DNA from: Marsupella aquatica
Taxonomy: Eukaryota; Marchantiophyta
NCBI GenBank assembly: GCA_973895155.1
Contig: OZ316892.1
Coordinates: 29,388,001 to 29,452,000 of the forward strand
Direction of reading: 5' to 3'
DNA length: 64,000 nt
Shown here: positions 25,628 through 35,594 of the stretch, one piece after another
How positions within the stretch are numbered: the first letter of the stretch is position 1
Layout: every line of letters starts with the position of its first letter
Notes under the pieces: generated by a model
Seen by the model: only the letters and a program-made list of their open reading frames with translations
Database searches by the model: none
What the model was told of the DNA's origin: nothing
Program-made: the position numbers and the translations under genes

Positions 25628-26047
25628 GAGCATCTCCACCCATTTGGGCACTCCTGGCCCCTATTGCAAACATTTGCCTCGCGTTTATTCAGGTCTGAAG
25701 GATATTGGCTTGAGACCCTCCTGCTAATCCCCACCGGCACCCCGCAATATTTGCACGAAAATGTTTGTTGAGTGCCGGAAACTCTATAAGTGGGAACTCA
25801 AGCTTGAGCCAGATTGCGCCCAGTGTACACATTCAATCCGTAGATCCTTCAGGGGGTCAAAATGGGGGCACATTCTTTGACCGCCAGCGCGTATGAATCT
25901 GGCGGTCAGGGTCTGCAACTTTTCGGTGGGCCGCCATCAGTTTAGGGGTTGCAAGGTGCCGGTGGGACGTCCTGCCCGCATGTGTGAAATCGCCATATGC
26001 CTAAATGGAGGTTACGGGGCTATTTGCTGGCCCCGGTGGAGATGCTC
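25628..26047. mobile_element. Tourist/PIF-Harbinger-like MITE, 420 bp
   Basis: Perfect 13-bp terminal inverted repeats, GAGCATCTCCACC at the left and GGTGGAGATGCTC at the right, are flanked by TTA target duplications (25625-25627 and 26048-26050). GAGCATCTCCA termini are widespread in plant MITEs. The interior is GC-richer than its surroundings, contains an internal palindrome (GACCGCCAGC...TGGCGGTC near 25880-25912) and has no transposase, so it is non-autonomous. Confidence 0.85.
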
Positions 26048-26050
26048 TTA

Positions 26051-27395
26051 GCCCTCAACTACCCACCCTATCAACTAATCTCCAACTAAAAGTTATAGTG
26101 TTTTGATAGTGCACATTTCCCTCGACTTATAGAGCCGTAGGGGTCGGCTTGTACAAATTATGACTTCCCTGAAAAACTAACCCCTTTTTTCCACTTTCCT
26201 GCCCCCCAAAGAAACCTTAGTACAAAGAGCTCCTTTGTCTTGAGGTTTTCTTGAGGGCAGGTTTCCATGAGCTCCCAAAGAGGTGCCCCCTTTCTCCAGG
26301 AATCTAGGGATCCCTGGTTTTTTCCATTCGTCTCCTTTCGAGACCTCCCTCAAACGCACCTTTGCTTCCTCCATCTTTCTCCTCTGCTCGAGCTTCTCGA
26401 GGATATGGAGGCCATCATGTCCACCGTTTCGAAGGCATGGTGAACTGCGAGAGAAGCACACGAAACTCCCACTATGGCTGCTCCATCATTCTAAGCTCCA
26501 GCGATGACGCACAACGCACAAAGCGGAATTGGAATTGCACCCAATTGTATCCCAATGGAATGAGTGCAATTCGTACGACGTTCCAACAGTTTCTTGGCGT
26601 TCTTGTTTCTCGATTTAGCCTTTTCATTGATCTGCTTCCCGTTCTCGTGCGTTTTTCTGGTACTAACTTGCCGTCCTTGCTCTGCGTGCACGGATTTGAA
26701 AGCTGCCATGGAAAGATGTAGTCCTTCAATTCAATCTCCGGTTCTCTGATTTGAAGCTTTGACTGAGGAAGTTTATAGAGAGAATCCTTCAATCCAATCC
26801 ACTGGTCGTGATTTTAGACTTTGGCTGAGGAAGTTAGAGATACAGATACACACAAAGGTGCCGCACAATTAAGTGTGTTTGCACTGTTCCGGAGTATGGA
26901 TTAAAACTTTCGCGTCCTTTACAGATCGGTCGTGCAAGAATGTGCTTTTCTGTAGAGCCGCCGTATGGAGAAGAGCAAGTTGCGACTTAGTTTGGTTGTT
27001 GCTTTGCACCGCCTGGCTTTGTAAGGAAGGTTAGAACTCGCTGAGCACGCCGTAGGCAGAGATGCTTTTTTACCTTTTCACTGTTCTCGTGATTGTGGCT
27101 TTCGTTGCGTGGGCGCACCATTTCGAGGGAAGAATGCTTCATCGCTCTGCAGCTTTACCCCAACAAAATACTTTGCATCAAGAATAATCGTCTTCCTTTA
27201 TCTGAGGTCGGAGTGAGAATTCGAAGATCCTGTCGGCTGCCATTAATTTTACTGTTCGGTGGCGCACTCAGTCGCTACAGAACTCTTCGTGTCTGGACGG
27301 CCGGCGGTAAAGACGTGAAACAGAAATGCAAAACTGTGCGCGGACAATTCGACCAGTATTTTATAATACTGGGACCGAAGAATTGGACCCTGGTG
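26051..27395. other. No confident gene
   Basis: Minus-strand frames at 26177-26461 and 26491-26709 begin plausibly (the second with ATG, MAAFKSVHAEQ), but they do not join with consensus splice sites and match nothing I recognise. A plus-strand frame at 27093-27581 starts with GTG and is probably non-coding sequence upstream of the kinase pseudogene. Confidence 0.45.
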
Positions 27396-27699
27396 TCGGA
27401 ATACAAGGCACAGCAGGTGAGGATTCTTCCTGGAGTGGAAGTTGTAAGACGTAAGACCCTTACTCCTGAGGGGAGGAGTCTTGTCACCTTGCTTCTGGTT
27501 CTATTTATGTCTACTGTGGATGGCTTCTTCGGACATAGAACCCTTCTCACCTGGTTCCTGCAGAGCTGGGCTGAAATGTAACTACCGGACATGCATTAAT
27601 ACGCCAAGAATGAAGCACATTTCACGACTATTGAGAATCGAAGGAAAAACCCGGCAAATCCTCTCTTTAGTTCGTCTCAATTGCTCTTAGAAGTTTTCA

Positions 27700-28880
27700 T
27701 TATCCAGCCAAACGCTCTGGTGGTACCAAAAAATCAAATGGCTCAGACGTGGAAACGGTGTCGGCTTCTGGGAAAGAGTCACGCAGAAGTGTTTCTCGCT
27801 GACCCTGAACAACAAAGTGCAACAAAACATCCATATTCTTGATGGTAACGCCTCCTGGATTGTACAATATCTGGGCCCTTTCTTCACGAGGAAAGTGACG
27901 AAACCAAAGTGAACATGTGCGTTGAGTACATGCGTGGAGGAACTCTGCGAAGTCACATCAGTAGGTTGGGACCAACGCCCACAGAACTTCTGGCAAAGGG
28001 TCATGCAGCAGTGATTCTCGCTGACACTGAACGACAGACTACAACAGCAGAACACAACAAAATATCCATATGTTTGATGCTAACATCTCCTGTATTGTAC
28101 AATATCTGGGCCCTTCCTTCACGGAGGAAAGTGGGAAAGTGACGAAACAAAATTGAACATGTTCGTTGAATACGTGCCTGGAGGAACTCTGCCAATCACA
28201 TCACTAGGCTGGGACCAACGCCCACAGACCCACTCATTTATACATTCACAAGAAGCATAATATTAATATAAGCCGTACAAACTACATAGCCATGGCATTG
28301 TCCACGGCAACATCAAGTCGGACAAGTTTTCACTTGGTCTACATGGAATTCAACCAGCTGATTTTGGTGGAGCTCGGTTGGAATGCAAATGCCCATGAAA
28401 GGCACTTGCGCCAGGATGGCCTCTGGGGTATTAGCCGAAATGAACCAAGGTCCTCCATCACACCTCTGGTCCGTCAGGAACACAATCTAAAAACGGCAAC
28501 GGGAATGGATCCCTCGGCCGATCTTCCTCACGATAAGCTTTAGGTAATTTTATGCTCCAGTCGAACTCCAGGTATACTACATACATTGTCTTCTGAAGGC
28601 CAGCCGTGTTTTAGAAGATGCTTGGTGGGAGATCCCTCGAAAGATGGACCCTGGACAAATTTTGGGAGACTCTTTCCTTAACATCAGGGGGCCCAAGCCA
28701 CTTTTCAGTAAACCTCCAGCTACAAAAATTGTTACAATACTTAATGCAAGCCTGTCAGATGAAGACGGAGAATCCGTTGATCACCCGTACCGTCTCAGAC
28801 CGATACCAAGTACTGTGCAACCTGTGACTGACTCTGCGCGAGATAAAAGTCTCACACTCCCTGAACCAACTATGGCGTAG
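27700..28880 (+). pseudogene. MAPKKK-like protein kinase pseudogene, copy A
   Basis: Fragments of one serine/threonine kinase domain appear in order but in changing frames. IKWLRRGNGVG resembles the start of the N-lobe, followed by IVQYLGP and the hinge-like VEYMRGGTLRSHI (27920). The catalytic-loop relic HGIVHGNIKSDKF is at 28291 and ADFGGAR (DFG at 28360-28368) follows. RWTLDKF and SFLNIRGPKP near 28640-28700 match the end of a kinase domain, and a tail ends at TAG 28878-28880. Family resemblance is to plant MAPKKKs with EYMPGGTL hinges. The usual HRD reads HGN. Frameshifts and stops (for example TGA after CKCP) rule out a full product. About 240 bp of N-lobe is duplicated in tandem. It converges on the prefoldin gene only 73 bp away. 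Confidence 0.75.
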
Positions 28881-28953
28881 TTTGTGTAACCCTAGGGAAT
28901 CACCCATAAGATGGACCAAATGACTCGTCTCTGGGTAATTTGTCTGCAAAGAT

Positions 28954-30266
28954 TCACTCTTCTTCAAGATTTATCGAGTCTTTGAACTTGCCATACAGAA
29001 TGTCTTTCAGATCCGCCATCTGAGCCAGCACAGTTTTTTTTTCTTCCAAGAGCAACCTAAGTTCTTCCTCATTCTCTACTTTCAGATCCTCTAGCTTCGT
29101 CTCCACTTCCTCTTTGGGCGTGTGGCTGAACACTTCACCAATGAGATACCGCACCTCTTCTTCATCGGACAGAATCAGTTCATTGCCTGCGTCTTCCAGA
29201 TTTTCTAAAACATCCTGTACCAAGCAAAGAGTCGAAAGTTCATTCTTATCAGTTTCTTTCCTTTTTTCTTACTCAGCTTCGATGGTTAGACGGACAAGAC
29301 AACAACTGGAATGAGAATTAGTGAATTTTATGATGACTGTGAACGAGGAGGCCTAGGAAACCTCAGGTCCTTCAGACCGAACTCGGAACACAATTGCCGA
29401 AATTTATCAATGTAGGAAGCTTAAACTTTCGCATTTAGCGAAACCTCCTGCTGCTTGAATTGTTTGTTTCCGTGTCTCCGAGGCTGGTTACTGTTACACA
29501 ACTGAAGTATTTCATGAAGATTAAAAGGGAGGCCGACGATTTCTGCAATATGCCAGTACTTCCATCTTTCGGGGAACTACATTAGTGCAGTATCCTTCGA
29601 TTCCAGCTAAGTTAGGATTGAGAATGAGACGCGCGTTTGCTGACTTTCAACATATCATAGGTGAAAAGTGATTCACGGGTTCATGAAGTTTTTCCTGTTG
29701 GAAGCGCGGACAATCTTCCTGTGACCAAGCCTCTTCCTGTGACCTAGACTCTTCCTGTGACCTAAATTCTGATTGTGGAATTACATGTGTTGAGTTCCAC
29801 CAAAGGTCAAAATCTGATTCAGCCAATAGTATGTTGAGTTCCACAAGATCAAATTTGGTTCAGCCCATACCAAAATTAACAGCGCTTTGATAACCCTTAA
29901 TTAGTGAACGTTCAAGCCAACCACAGTTAACACCGGATCATAACCCTGTATTCGTGACCCTTCAACTTCTGAGAAACATTCAGAGCTGGCAAAGTTTAAG
30001 ACGGTTAACCTAGGCGGCTGATATATGGATTCAATGATCTTCATGACAAACTTAGCCATGCAACTCCCCAGGGCAATCCCCGGTGGATAGAAATCAGCAC
30101 CGTAAATGCAGGACTTGAAAACGTTCAGCTACATTGAACTCACCTTCTTGGCCTTGATATCATCCTCCAGCTCGTGGAACTTGTTGTTCAGACGCCCGAA
30201 CTTGTTAATATTCTGTTGGTCCTCCCACGTGACCTCGGTTTCCTTTCCGTCACCCTGATAGCCGGC
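28954..30266 (-). CDS. PFD4: Prefoldin subunit 4, copy A (two exons seen, first exon missing or not found)
   Basis: Prefoldin 4 is a beta-type subunit of the hexameric cytosolic chaperone that passes nascent actin and tubulin to the TRiC/CCT chaperonin. Two exons are clear on the minus strand. 30266-30144 (41 codons, includes [20 protein letters not shown]) ends at GTGAGT. 29214-28954 (87 codons with stop) begins [15 protein letters not shown] and ends [11 protein letters not shown]. Both are phase 0 and join to [17 protein letters not shown], close to Arabidopsis PFD4. Known plant PFD4 proteins carry only about a dozen residues before EVTW, so only a very short first exon with the ATG is missing. 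An acceptor, GTGTAG, precedes 30266, but I could not identify the ATG exon. The visible exons have no stop or frameshift, so this copy may be functional or recently dead. Confidence 0.8.
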
Positions 30267-30293
30267 CTACACTCAGCCAAGTAGCGGTAATAT

Positions 30294-31120
30294 TCTAACA
30301 ATCGAAGTTCCGCAATTCATCTTTAAAGTCATGACAGGGGTTATCACTGATTAGGGAACTTTTCAGGGTTCCTACTTCAGCAAACATCTTCGGTTCCTTT
30401 CCTCCTTCGCATCCTCGGATTATACTAACACTACCTCATCTCCGACGTAACTGTGACAAACCGCACGCGTAGCACCTAATAAATATGGTGAAACCAAGGT
30501 CCTACTTCAACCTAAATTCAGGCTCCCGGATGTGAGCTTACTCAAAATAATTCACAGGATCCGTGAATGCTTTGCAGTTGGATTCTTCAAAGATTACAAA
30601 ACGAAGAGGAAGGGATCCAGCATCCACCCATCAACGAACCTGCTGCATCGTTGCGCTACTTGGGAAGCGAAGTGATAGTACTCCGAAGTCGGGGCGAGGG
30701 CAACCGGGGCAACGAATATCGGTAGCTGTCTCTCTGCAGAACGAAACCGATTCACAAACTTTCATTTCATTTCAAATCCTCCCTTCATCTCTGTCTCACA
30801 GAACCGATTCGCTTCTATCTCACTCATCATGCTACCACTAGCGCTTTCATCATAGGAACTATTCCGTTCGCTCTATCTGTTGCTGCCTCTTAAGCAACGA
30901 CCGAATCAGCATGTATCCATTCGGTCTCTCACGGACGGGAATGCGACGACGACCCAATTTCTCGAGCTCAAAAGACATTCACATTTCAAGAGAAAAAGGA
31001 GAGAGCATCACACTCACCTTGTCAAAAATGATTACCACCACAGCGGAAACGAAGATGCGGGCTGGGAGTTCAGTTCCCGATTTGCTGGCCGAGGTCCTCC
31101 GTTTGCGAGCTGGAGAAGCA
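30294..31120 (-). promoter_or_regulatory. Leader-like region upstream of prefoldin copy A
   Basis: On the minus strand, GACAAG|GTGAGTGTGATGCTCTCTCC near 31012 looks like a leader-exon donor. The following 500 bp shares ordered blocks (GTGAGATAGAAGC, AATCGGTT.TGTGAGACAG, GAAGGGAGG, GAAATGAAATG) with 49660-50150 and with the FtsH leader at 53724-54020. It probably contains the prefoldin first exon and leader intron. The ATG is not found. Confidence 0.45.
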
Positions 31121-31121
31121 C

Positions 31122-31193
31122 AAAACTGGGATTGCGAGAGAACAGAGAACACAAAGCAAAACTGGGATTGCTAGAGAACAGAGAACACAAAGC
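31122..31193 (+). repeat. 36-bp tandem duplication
   Basis: AAAACTGGGATTGCGAGAGA continuing to ACACAAAGC is repeated at 31122 and 31158 with one difference (GCGAG versus GCTAG). Confidence 0.95.
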
Positions 31194-31204
31194 AATGCAC
31201 TCAC

Positions 31205-31260
31205 CAAGAATTTGGTCAATTAGCAGAACCGAGAGGTCCCAGGTTCAATCCTCCCTCCCT
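31205..31260 (+). other. tRNA-like box A / box B relic
   Basis: TGGTCAATTAG (box-A-like) and GGTTCAATCC (a perfect box B) lie about 35 bp apart. The surrounding bases do not fold into a complete cloverleaf that I can support. Most likely a tRNA-derived SINE head or tRNA relic. Confidence 0.3.
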
Positions 31261-31518
31261 CCACACATAAGGGGTGTGGAAGGTATATGTGTGTGGGTGA
31301 GGTGGAGTGGTGGGAGTATTATTATCTCCATAGCCCTGGTTGCCCACTTTGGGTTCTGGTTTAATACTCTCTCCCTCCTAGTCTGGGTTCGTGTCGGATC
31401 CCTGGGTATTGTCCCCTTGTGGTTGCCCTACATTGAAATGCATGCTCCGAAGCAGGACGTCTATCCTCTGTTGGATGGGCCTGCTTTCGGTTTTCAAGGC
31501 AAAAAAAAAGAATAGTGA

Positions 31519-31672
31519 ACAGGATTGAGAACGTCTATGGGTTCTGAGAGGATACGAGAATGTGAAACAAAATTGAGAACGCTTTATGGGTTCGAGTGGA
31601 TACTAATATTATGGCACAAAATTGAGAAAGTTTTATGGGTTCGAGTGGGTACGAATGATATCCAACACGTTA
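31519..31672 (+). repeat. About 49-bp tandem repeat, 3 copies
   Basis: ATTGAGAACG...TATGGGTTCGAGTGG begins near 31524, 31572 and 31621. The first copy is more diverged. Confidence 0.8.
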
Positions 31673-33455
31673 AGGGTCGTTGGATGATTCTTACTACTCT
31701 TCCCTTATCAGGGCTTGCCACATAGGCAGCTTTATATCTCATTATTTTAAACCATATTTTGCTGTGTATTGTAGGGTTGACGTTGAGCATAGTTCATAGC
31801 CGCGGGTGTCAGAAGTAGCATCTGTATACGAGATTGCACCAAATCGACAAATCCCAACCGTTTATCTAGGATACGACCACTTGACGTATATTTGGACAAT
31901 ACTTCTCCTTGGATTCCCATACTTGTGTCACTATGCATTCACGAGGAGTGTAACTAGCTAGACCAGCTGGTTGTCATGTAGGCAGGAATGACACCTGTCA
32001 TTGAGATGATACAACGTTTGATTCAAGTAAGTATAACCCAGAACACAAGCCAGTTGTACTGGATGACTTGTCAGCAACTACAAGAGTGGAGGAAGGTGGT
32101 CTTAATTCTTGCCTCCATCCAGCTAACTTAGAGTTCTTCTCCATGTAGCAGCCTACACATCGAGAAGCTCTTGCTTTGGGGGCAATACAAGCTTCCAGGT
32201 TGCATGTCGTGCTATAAGTTGTTTTATGAAAACTTCCATTGAATATTTCATTTATAATGGGCCTTTCCTTGGTGTCATATTAATGTTTTGCTGAGATATC
32301 TTGTCTCAATGTGTTGTTTTTTTTTTAATGGGTTTTTTAAGGCATGACGGCAAAGCCCACCCTAGGAATTGTGTCTTGCAACCCCATAAGACCTCCCATT
32401 AGGAGAAAGCCCAATTTGATAAATGAGGGATAAACATCAGCCCTGTGGGCCCACACATGTGATCAAACTTTCTCCCAGACCTACTGTAGATGGGGTTGGT
32501 TTGGTTTCCTTTTTTGAAAAGAACTGAAGAAACCTTATGGCCTCAAGCAGTGTAGGGTATTTGAGCAAATATAATGGAGCATTAGCCTGAATGCTCAAGT
32601 TTTGCTCATAGATGGATGGTGAGTATCATTGTGTCTTTCACAGTCAGAGTTTAGAGGCTTCACTCTAAATTATAGGCCCTTATCTTAGCTTTTGATATTG
32701 CTCTATTGGACAGATGCATCATAGACACTTTCAACAATGTAAGAATTAGATGAAAAATAAGATTTATATAAACACAATTCCCGGATTGCAAGCCACTTTA
32801 GGGTTTATTAGGCTTCGTCATAGGAGCATTCCCCTTTTCAACAAACGAAGAACCAGCTGTAGAAGTCCCAATTTTTTGTGCTACATATGACAACCATCAT
32901 TGTCATGCGGTAGTCGCGCCGTTGGTCGCTCCCACCTGCCACTCCCACATGAGAGCGCCCCTGGCCTCGCTCGAACTCGGAACCGCCCCCGCCCTGCCCC
33001 TCTCCGTCCCTCTGTCCGTTCCGCCTGGCCCGCCCCCATCCCAGTCTTTCGAACGAAGCAGGCTTACTTTATCACTGCTACACGCTCTGGTTCCATCAAG
33101 GAGACGGACCTTGGTGGCGGGGGAGGGGCCGGGACGGGCGAGGGACAAGGGATAGGGGGCGCTGGCGTGCCAAAGAGTGATGATGATTATTAGCGACTGG
33201 AGCTACTCGAGCAGCCACAGTTGCGGATCGTTGCTGCGATCCATCATCATCGCAGCAGAGCTCAGGAAGGGAAAGAGAGGAGCACCGAGAGGAGCGGAGG
33301 AGAGGAGAAGGACGAGGGGATGGATGTCGTGAGGAGGTGGTGTTGAAGGACGTCGCTGTTATTTTGCTTAGTGGAGGGGTGGGGAGATCGATTGGATTCG
33401 GGTGGTTGTTTGCTCGCATGCCGGCACGGCGGAGGATTGCTGTGGGCACGCAACC
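31673..33455. other. No confident gene; GC-rich patch at the right end
   Basis: 31673-32880 is ordinary AT-rich intergenic DNA. 32890-33450 turns GC- and CpG-rich with overlapping proline/serine-rich frames on both strands that look compositional. Its position just upstream of the Crinkler-like pseudogene suggests a former promoter or leader. Confidence 0.45.
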
Positions 33456-33457
33456 GC

Positions 33458-33640
33458 AGGAGAGGTGTCGACTGTCAACATGCCTGTCAAAATGCTGTGC
33501 TCGCAACCTTGTTTTCCTCCAATCCAGCGTTTTAGAGAAAATCCGCAGGAGAGGTGTCACCTGTCAACATGCCTGTCAAAATGCTGTGCTCGCAACCTTG
33601 TTTTCCTCCAATCCAGCGTTTTAGAGAAAATATCCAGGCA
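33458..33640 (+). repeat. About 88-bp tandem duplication at the start of the Crinkler-like gene
   Basis: CGCAGGAGAGGTGTC...CAACATGCCTGTCAAAATGC...CCAGCGTTTTAGAGAAAAT occurs twice, almost identically (about 33458-33545 and 33546-33634). The unit carries the candidate start ATG, so the start region is duplicated. Confidence 0.9.
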
Positions 33641-34660
33641 GTCGACGAGATCCAGGCAGTTAGTCAGGAAATTAGACGAGTGGAAAATGAAATCGAAGAA
33701 GTGGTAGACAAAATCAAGGTAACTGAAGCGAAAGCAACAGAAGCCCGTCGAACGCAATGCTGTGTCCACACGCGATCACAAGTGGGAGGTTGAGAAGCTG
33801 TTGAGTAGGGAAGAGGAACAGCTGCGCACGGAGAAGGAACAGCTGCGCAGGAAGGAGGAAGCTTTGCTCCCAAATCCTCACAAACGCCAGAAATGGAGCA
33901 AGTTGGAATATGTGCCAATTGTGGAGTCCTCTGCGGACTCTATTATTGTTGGAAAAGACACAATTATTCTGCCAAAATGCTTCGTGAGAGCTTCCGGCCT
34001 TGGACAGGACATTCAGGTCTTATTTTGTCGTGGGAGGTATACAGCCCAGGTGGTATACAGCCCAGGTTAACTTTTTGGTTGACCGTGTCATGGGAGGGAA
34101 CAAAATTGGATACATAGTGGGTCCTTCGGGTTGCGGTAAGTCGGTTACCTCATTGGCGTTCATATTGACTCGGATTCCATAGAATTGGACAATGACTTGG
34201 GTGCATTTGAATCCAGCAGGAGCTGCGTAGTGCGTAAGGTTTTCTGGTAATTTGAAGACCTTGTGTTGTCTGACTATTCACAGATCTGAAGTTTCTGAGT
34301 TGCTAAGTGACTCGGGCGCAAAGCATATTCTCTTTGTTGATGGCCTGGTCACTGGAGAGGCAGTTGATAGTTTTAGGCTTGACTGCAGTGTGTGGGTCAA
34401 GGAGAATCAGGAGCTACGGTGCTTGGTATTTGTTATTTCCATGAGCTATCATGGCAAGGTGAAAATTCAAGACAATGAGACCAATGGCATCAAAGAGTTT
34501 GCTTGTGTCTCATGGACATTTGAAGAATATAAAATTTCAGTGAAGGAATCAATATAAAGAATCAATATCTTGAACAATGTGAGTAAATTTTTTGATGCCA
34601 ATTTATTTTTTATTATTGTTTCTGTTATTGATTTCGAATTTCTTCAGCAAATCTTTCACC
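33569..34660 (+). pseudogene. Crinkler-like P-loop NTPase pseudogene
   Basis: A candidate ATG at 33569 opens MPVKMLCSQPCF, then a coiled-coil stretch (EIRRVENEIEEVVDKIK). A frameshift near 33750 leads to EQLRTEKEQLRRKEEAL and KLEYVPIVESSADSIIVGK. After another shift the Walker A GPSGCGKS appears (about 34119), followed by LAFILT and MTWVHLNP. Further on come a Walker-B-like HILFVDG (about 34325) and FACVSWTFEEY. This order (charged linker, P-loop, WT.TW.HL, SWT..EY) resembles the NTPase module of Crinkler/RHS-type proteins, known mainly from oomycetes and some fungi and also reported elsewhere. At least three frame breaks make it non-functional. The family assignment rests on motif memory only, and another STAND-like NTPase is possible. 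Confidence 0.55.
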
Positions 34661-35019
34661 GTGTACATTTGACTTAGGAATGTGAAACGCTTCCCCTTGC
34701 AATGTGAGGACTACAATTTTTTTTTGACTATCCGCACTTGGAAATATTTTTGATGGTCACTCAAATCTTGTAGTAGGTTGTGGAAGAAACCAATGTAAAA
34801 GAATGTTTGTCTGCTACAGTGATTTGCACAAACTCTAGTAATCTTTTATTTACATCGATATAGCACGTGTCAAAACCACCTTGATTCCATCAAGTAGGCT
34901 TCAACCAAAAACACTTTTCAAGGTTAATTTTCAGTTCCGTTGAAGTCATTGTGAATGGGAGAGACTGGTTCCACTTCTTCGCATCGCCATTAGGGTCGCG
35001 ATCCTTTTTCGCATCGCCA

Positions 35020-35047
35020 TTAGGGTTTAGGGTTTAGGGTCCTAAAC
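35020..35047. repeat. Interstitial telomere-like repeat at the palindrome centre
   Basis: Three plant-type telomere units (TTAGGGTTTAGGGTTTAGGG) run directly into the inverted CCTAAAC at 35041-35047. They sit exactly between the two palindrome arms. Confidence 0.9.
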
Positions 35048-35094
35048 TCCATCGCGACCCTAATGGGCCATGCGAAGAAGTGAAACCAGTCTCT

Positions 35095-35450
35095 TCCATT
35101 CATACTGATTCCAGCGGAACTGAAAATTAACCCTGGAAGGTATCTTTGATTGAAGCCTACTCGATGGAATCTAGGTAGTTTCGACGCGTGCTATATCGAT
35201 ACAAATAAAAGATTAGTGGAGTTTGTACAAATCACTACAGCAGAGAAATATTCTTTTACATTGATTTATTTCATAACCTGTTACAAGATTTGAAGTGATC
35301 ATCAAAAACATTTCCAAGTGCGGACAGTCGAAATTTTTTTCGTAGTCCTCACACTGCAAGGGGAAGCGTTTCACATTCTTAAGTCGAATGTACACGGTGA
35401 AGGATTGCTGGAGAAGTTCGAGATCAAGAACAAAAACAAGAATAGAAGGC
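35095..35450 (+). pseudogene. Crinkler-like C-terminal fragment (palindrome right arm)
   Basis: Reads FDACYID, RLVEFVQITTAEKYSF and, after frame breaks, FVVLTLQGEAFHILKS and VHGEGLLEKFE. It is closely related to the longer fragment at 49140-49500. At about 35410 the sequence passes into the antisense of the NTPase SWTFKEY block, so the two pieces are joined head to head. Not a functional gene. Confidence 0.55.
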
Positions 35451-35594
35451 AAATCGACATCAAAAAATTTACTCACATTGTCCAAGATAATTGGTTCCTT
35501 CACCGCAGCTTCATATTCTTTGAATGTCCATGAGACACAAACGAACTCTTCGATTATCAAAATATTATGCTAGTTGGCTGAGTGTACGCCGCCT

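Larger units (their letters stand above)
27400..30293. repeat. Left arm of a 2.6-2.9 kb inverted duplication (prefoldin 4 + kinase)
   Basis: Read in reverse complement, this arm matches 35560-38170 over the prefoldin exons, their intron, the kinase relics and non-coding sequence beyond. Its inner edge is near TACACTCAGCCAAGTAG (30285), matching TTGGCTGAGTGTAC at 35573. The outer edge is uncertain to about 100 bp. Divergence and many indels indicate an old duplication. Confidence 0.8.
34470..35560. repeat. Palindrome: two arms of about 0.5 kb facing a telomere-like centre
   Basis: 34470-35010 and 35045-35560 are inverted copies. The left arm has TTTGCTTGTGTCTCATGGAC and the right arm carries it on the minus strand. 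Near the centre, CCATTAGGGTCGCGAT is mirrored by ATCGCGACCCTAATGG. Each arm holds the NTPase SWTF.EY block and, in the opposite orientation, a Crinkler C-terminal block. The arms are diverged by substitutions and small indels. Confidence 0.85.

Noticed and set aside
26177-26710. Possible minus-strand gene beginning MAAFKSVHAEQ
   Set aside because: The frames do not join through consensus splice sites and no family is recognised. The GC-rich patch alone is not enough.
27093-27581. 162-codon plus-strand frame
   Set aside because: Starts with GTG, has no motif, and its right half is non-coding sequence shared with the degraded other arm, where it is not open.
31205-31260. Complete tRNA gene
   Set aside because: Box A and box B are present but acceptor and anticodon stems do not pair convincingly. 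Kept only as a relic.
30880-31515. 211-codon plus-strand frame
   Set aside because: Runs across a 36-bp tandem repeat and antisense to the prefoldin leader. No conserved motif.
32900-33560. Proline/arginine-rich frames on both strands
   Set aside because: CpG-rich composition produces long frames in several phases at once. No protein similarity.
35213-35560. Minus-strand frame with SWTFKEY as a stand-alone gene
   Set aside because: It is the inverted palindrome copy of the NTPase block joined to antisense C-terminal sequence, so it is a chimera of fragments.
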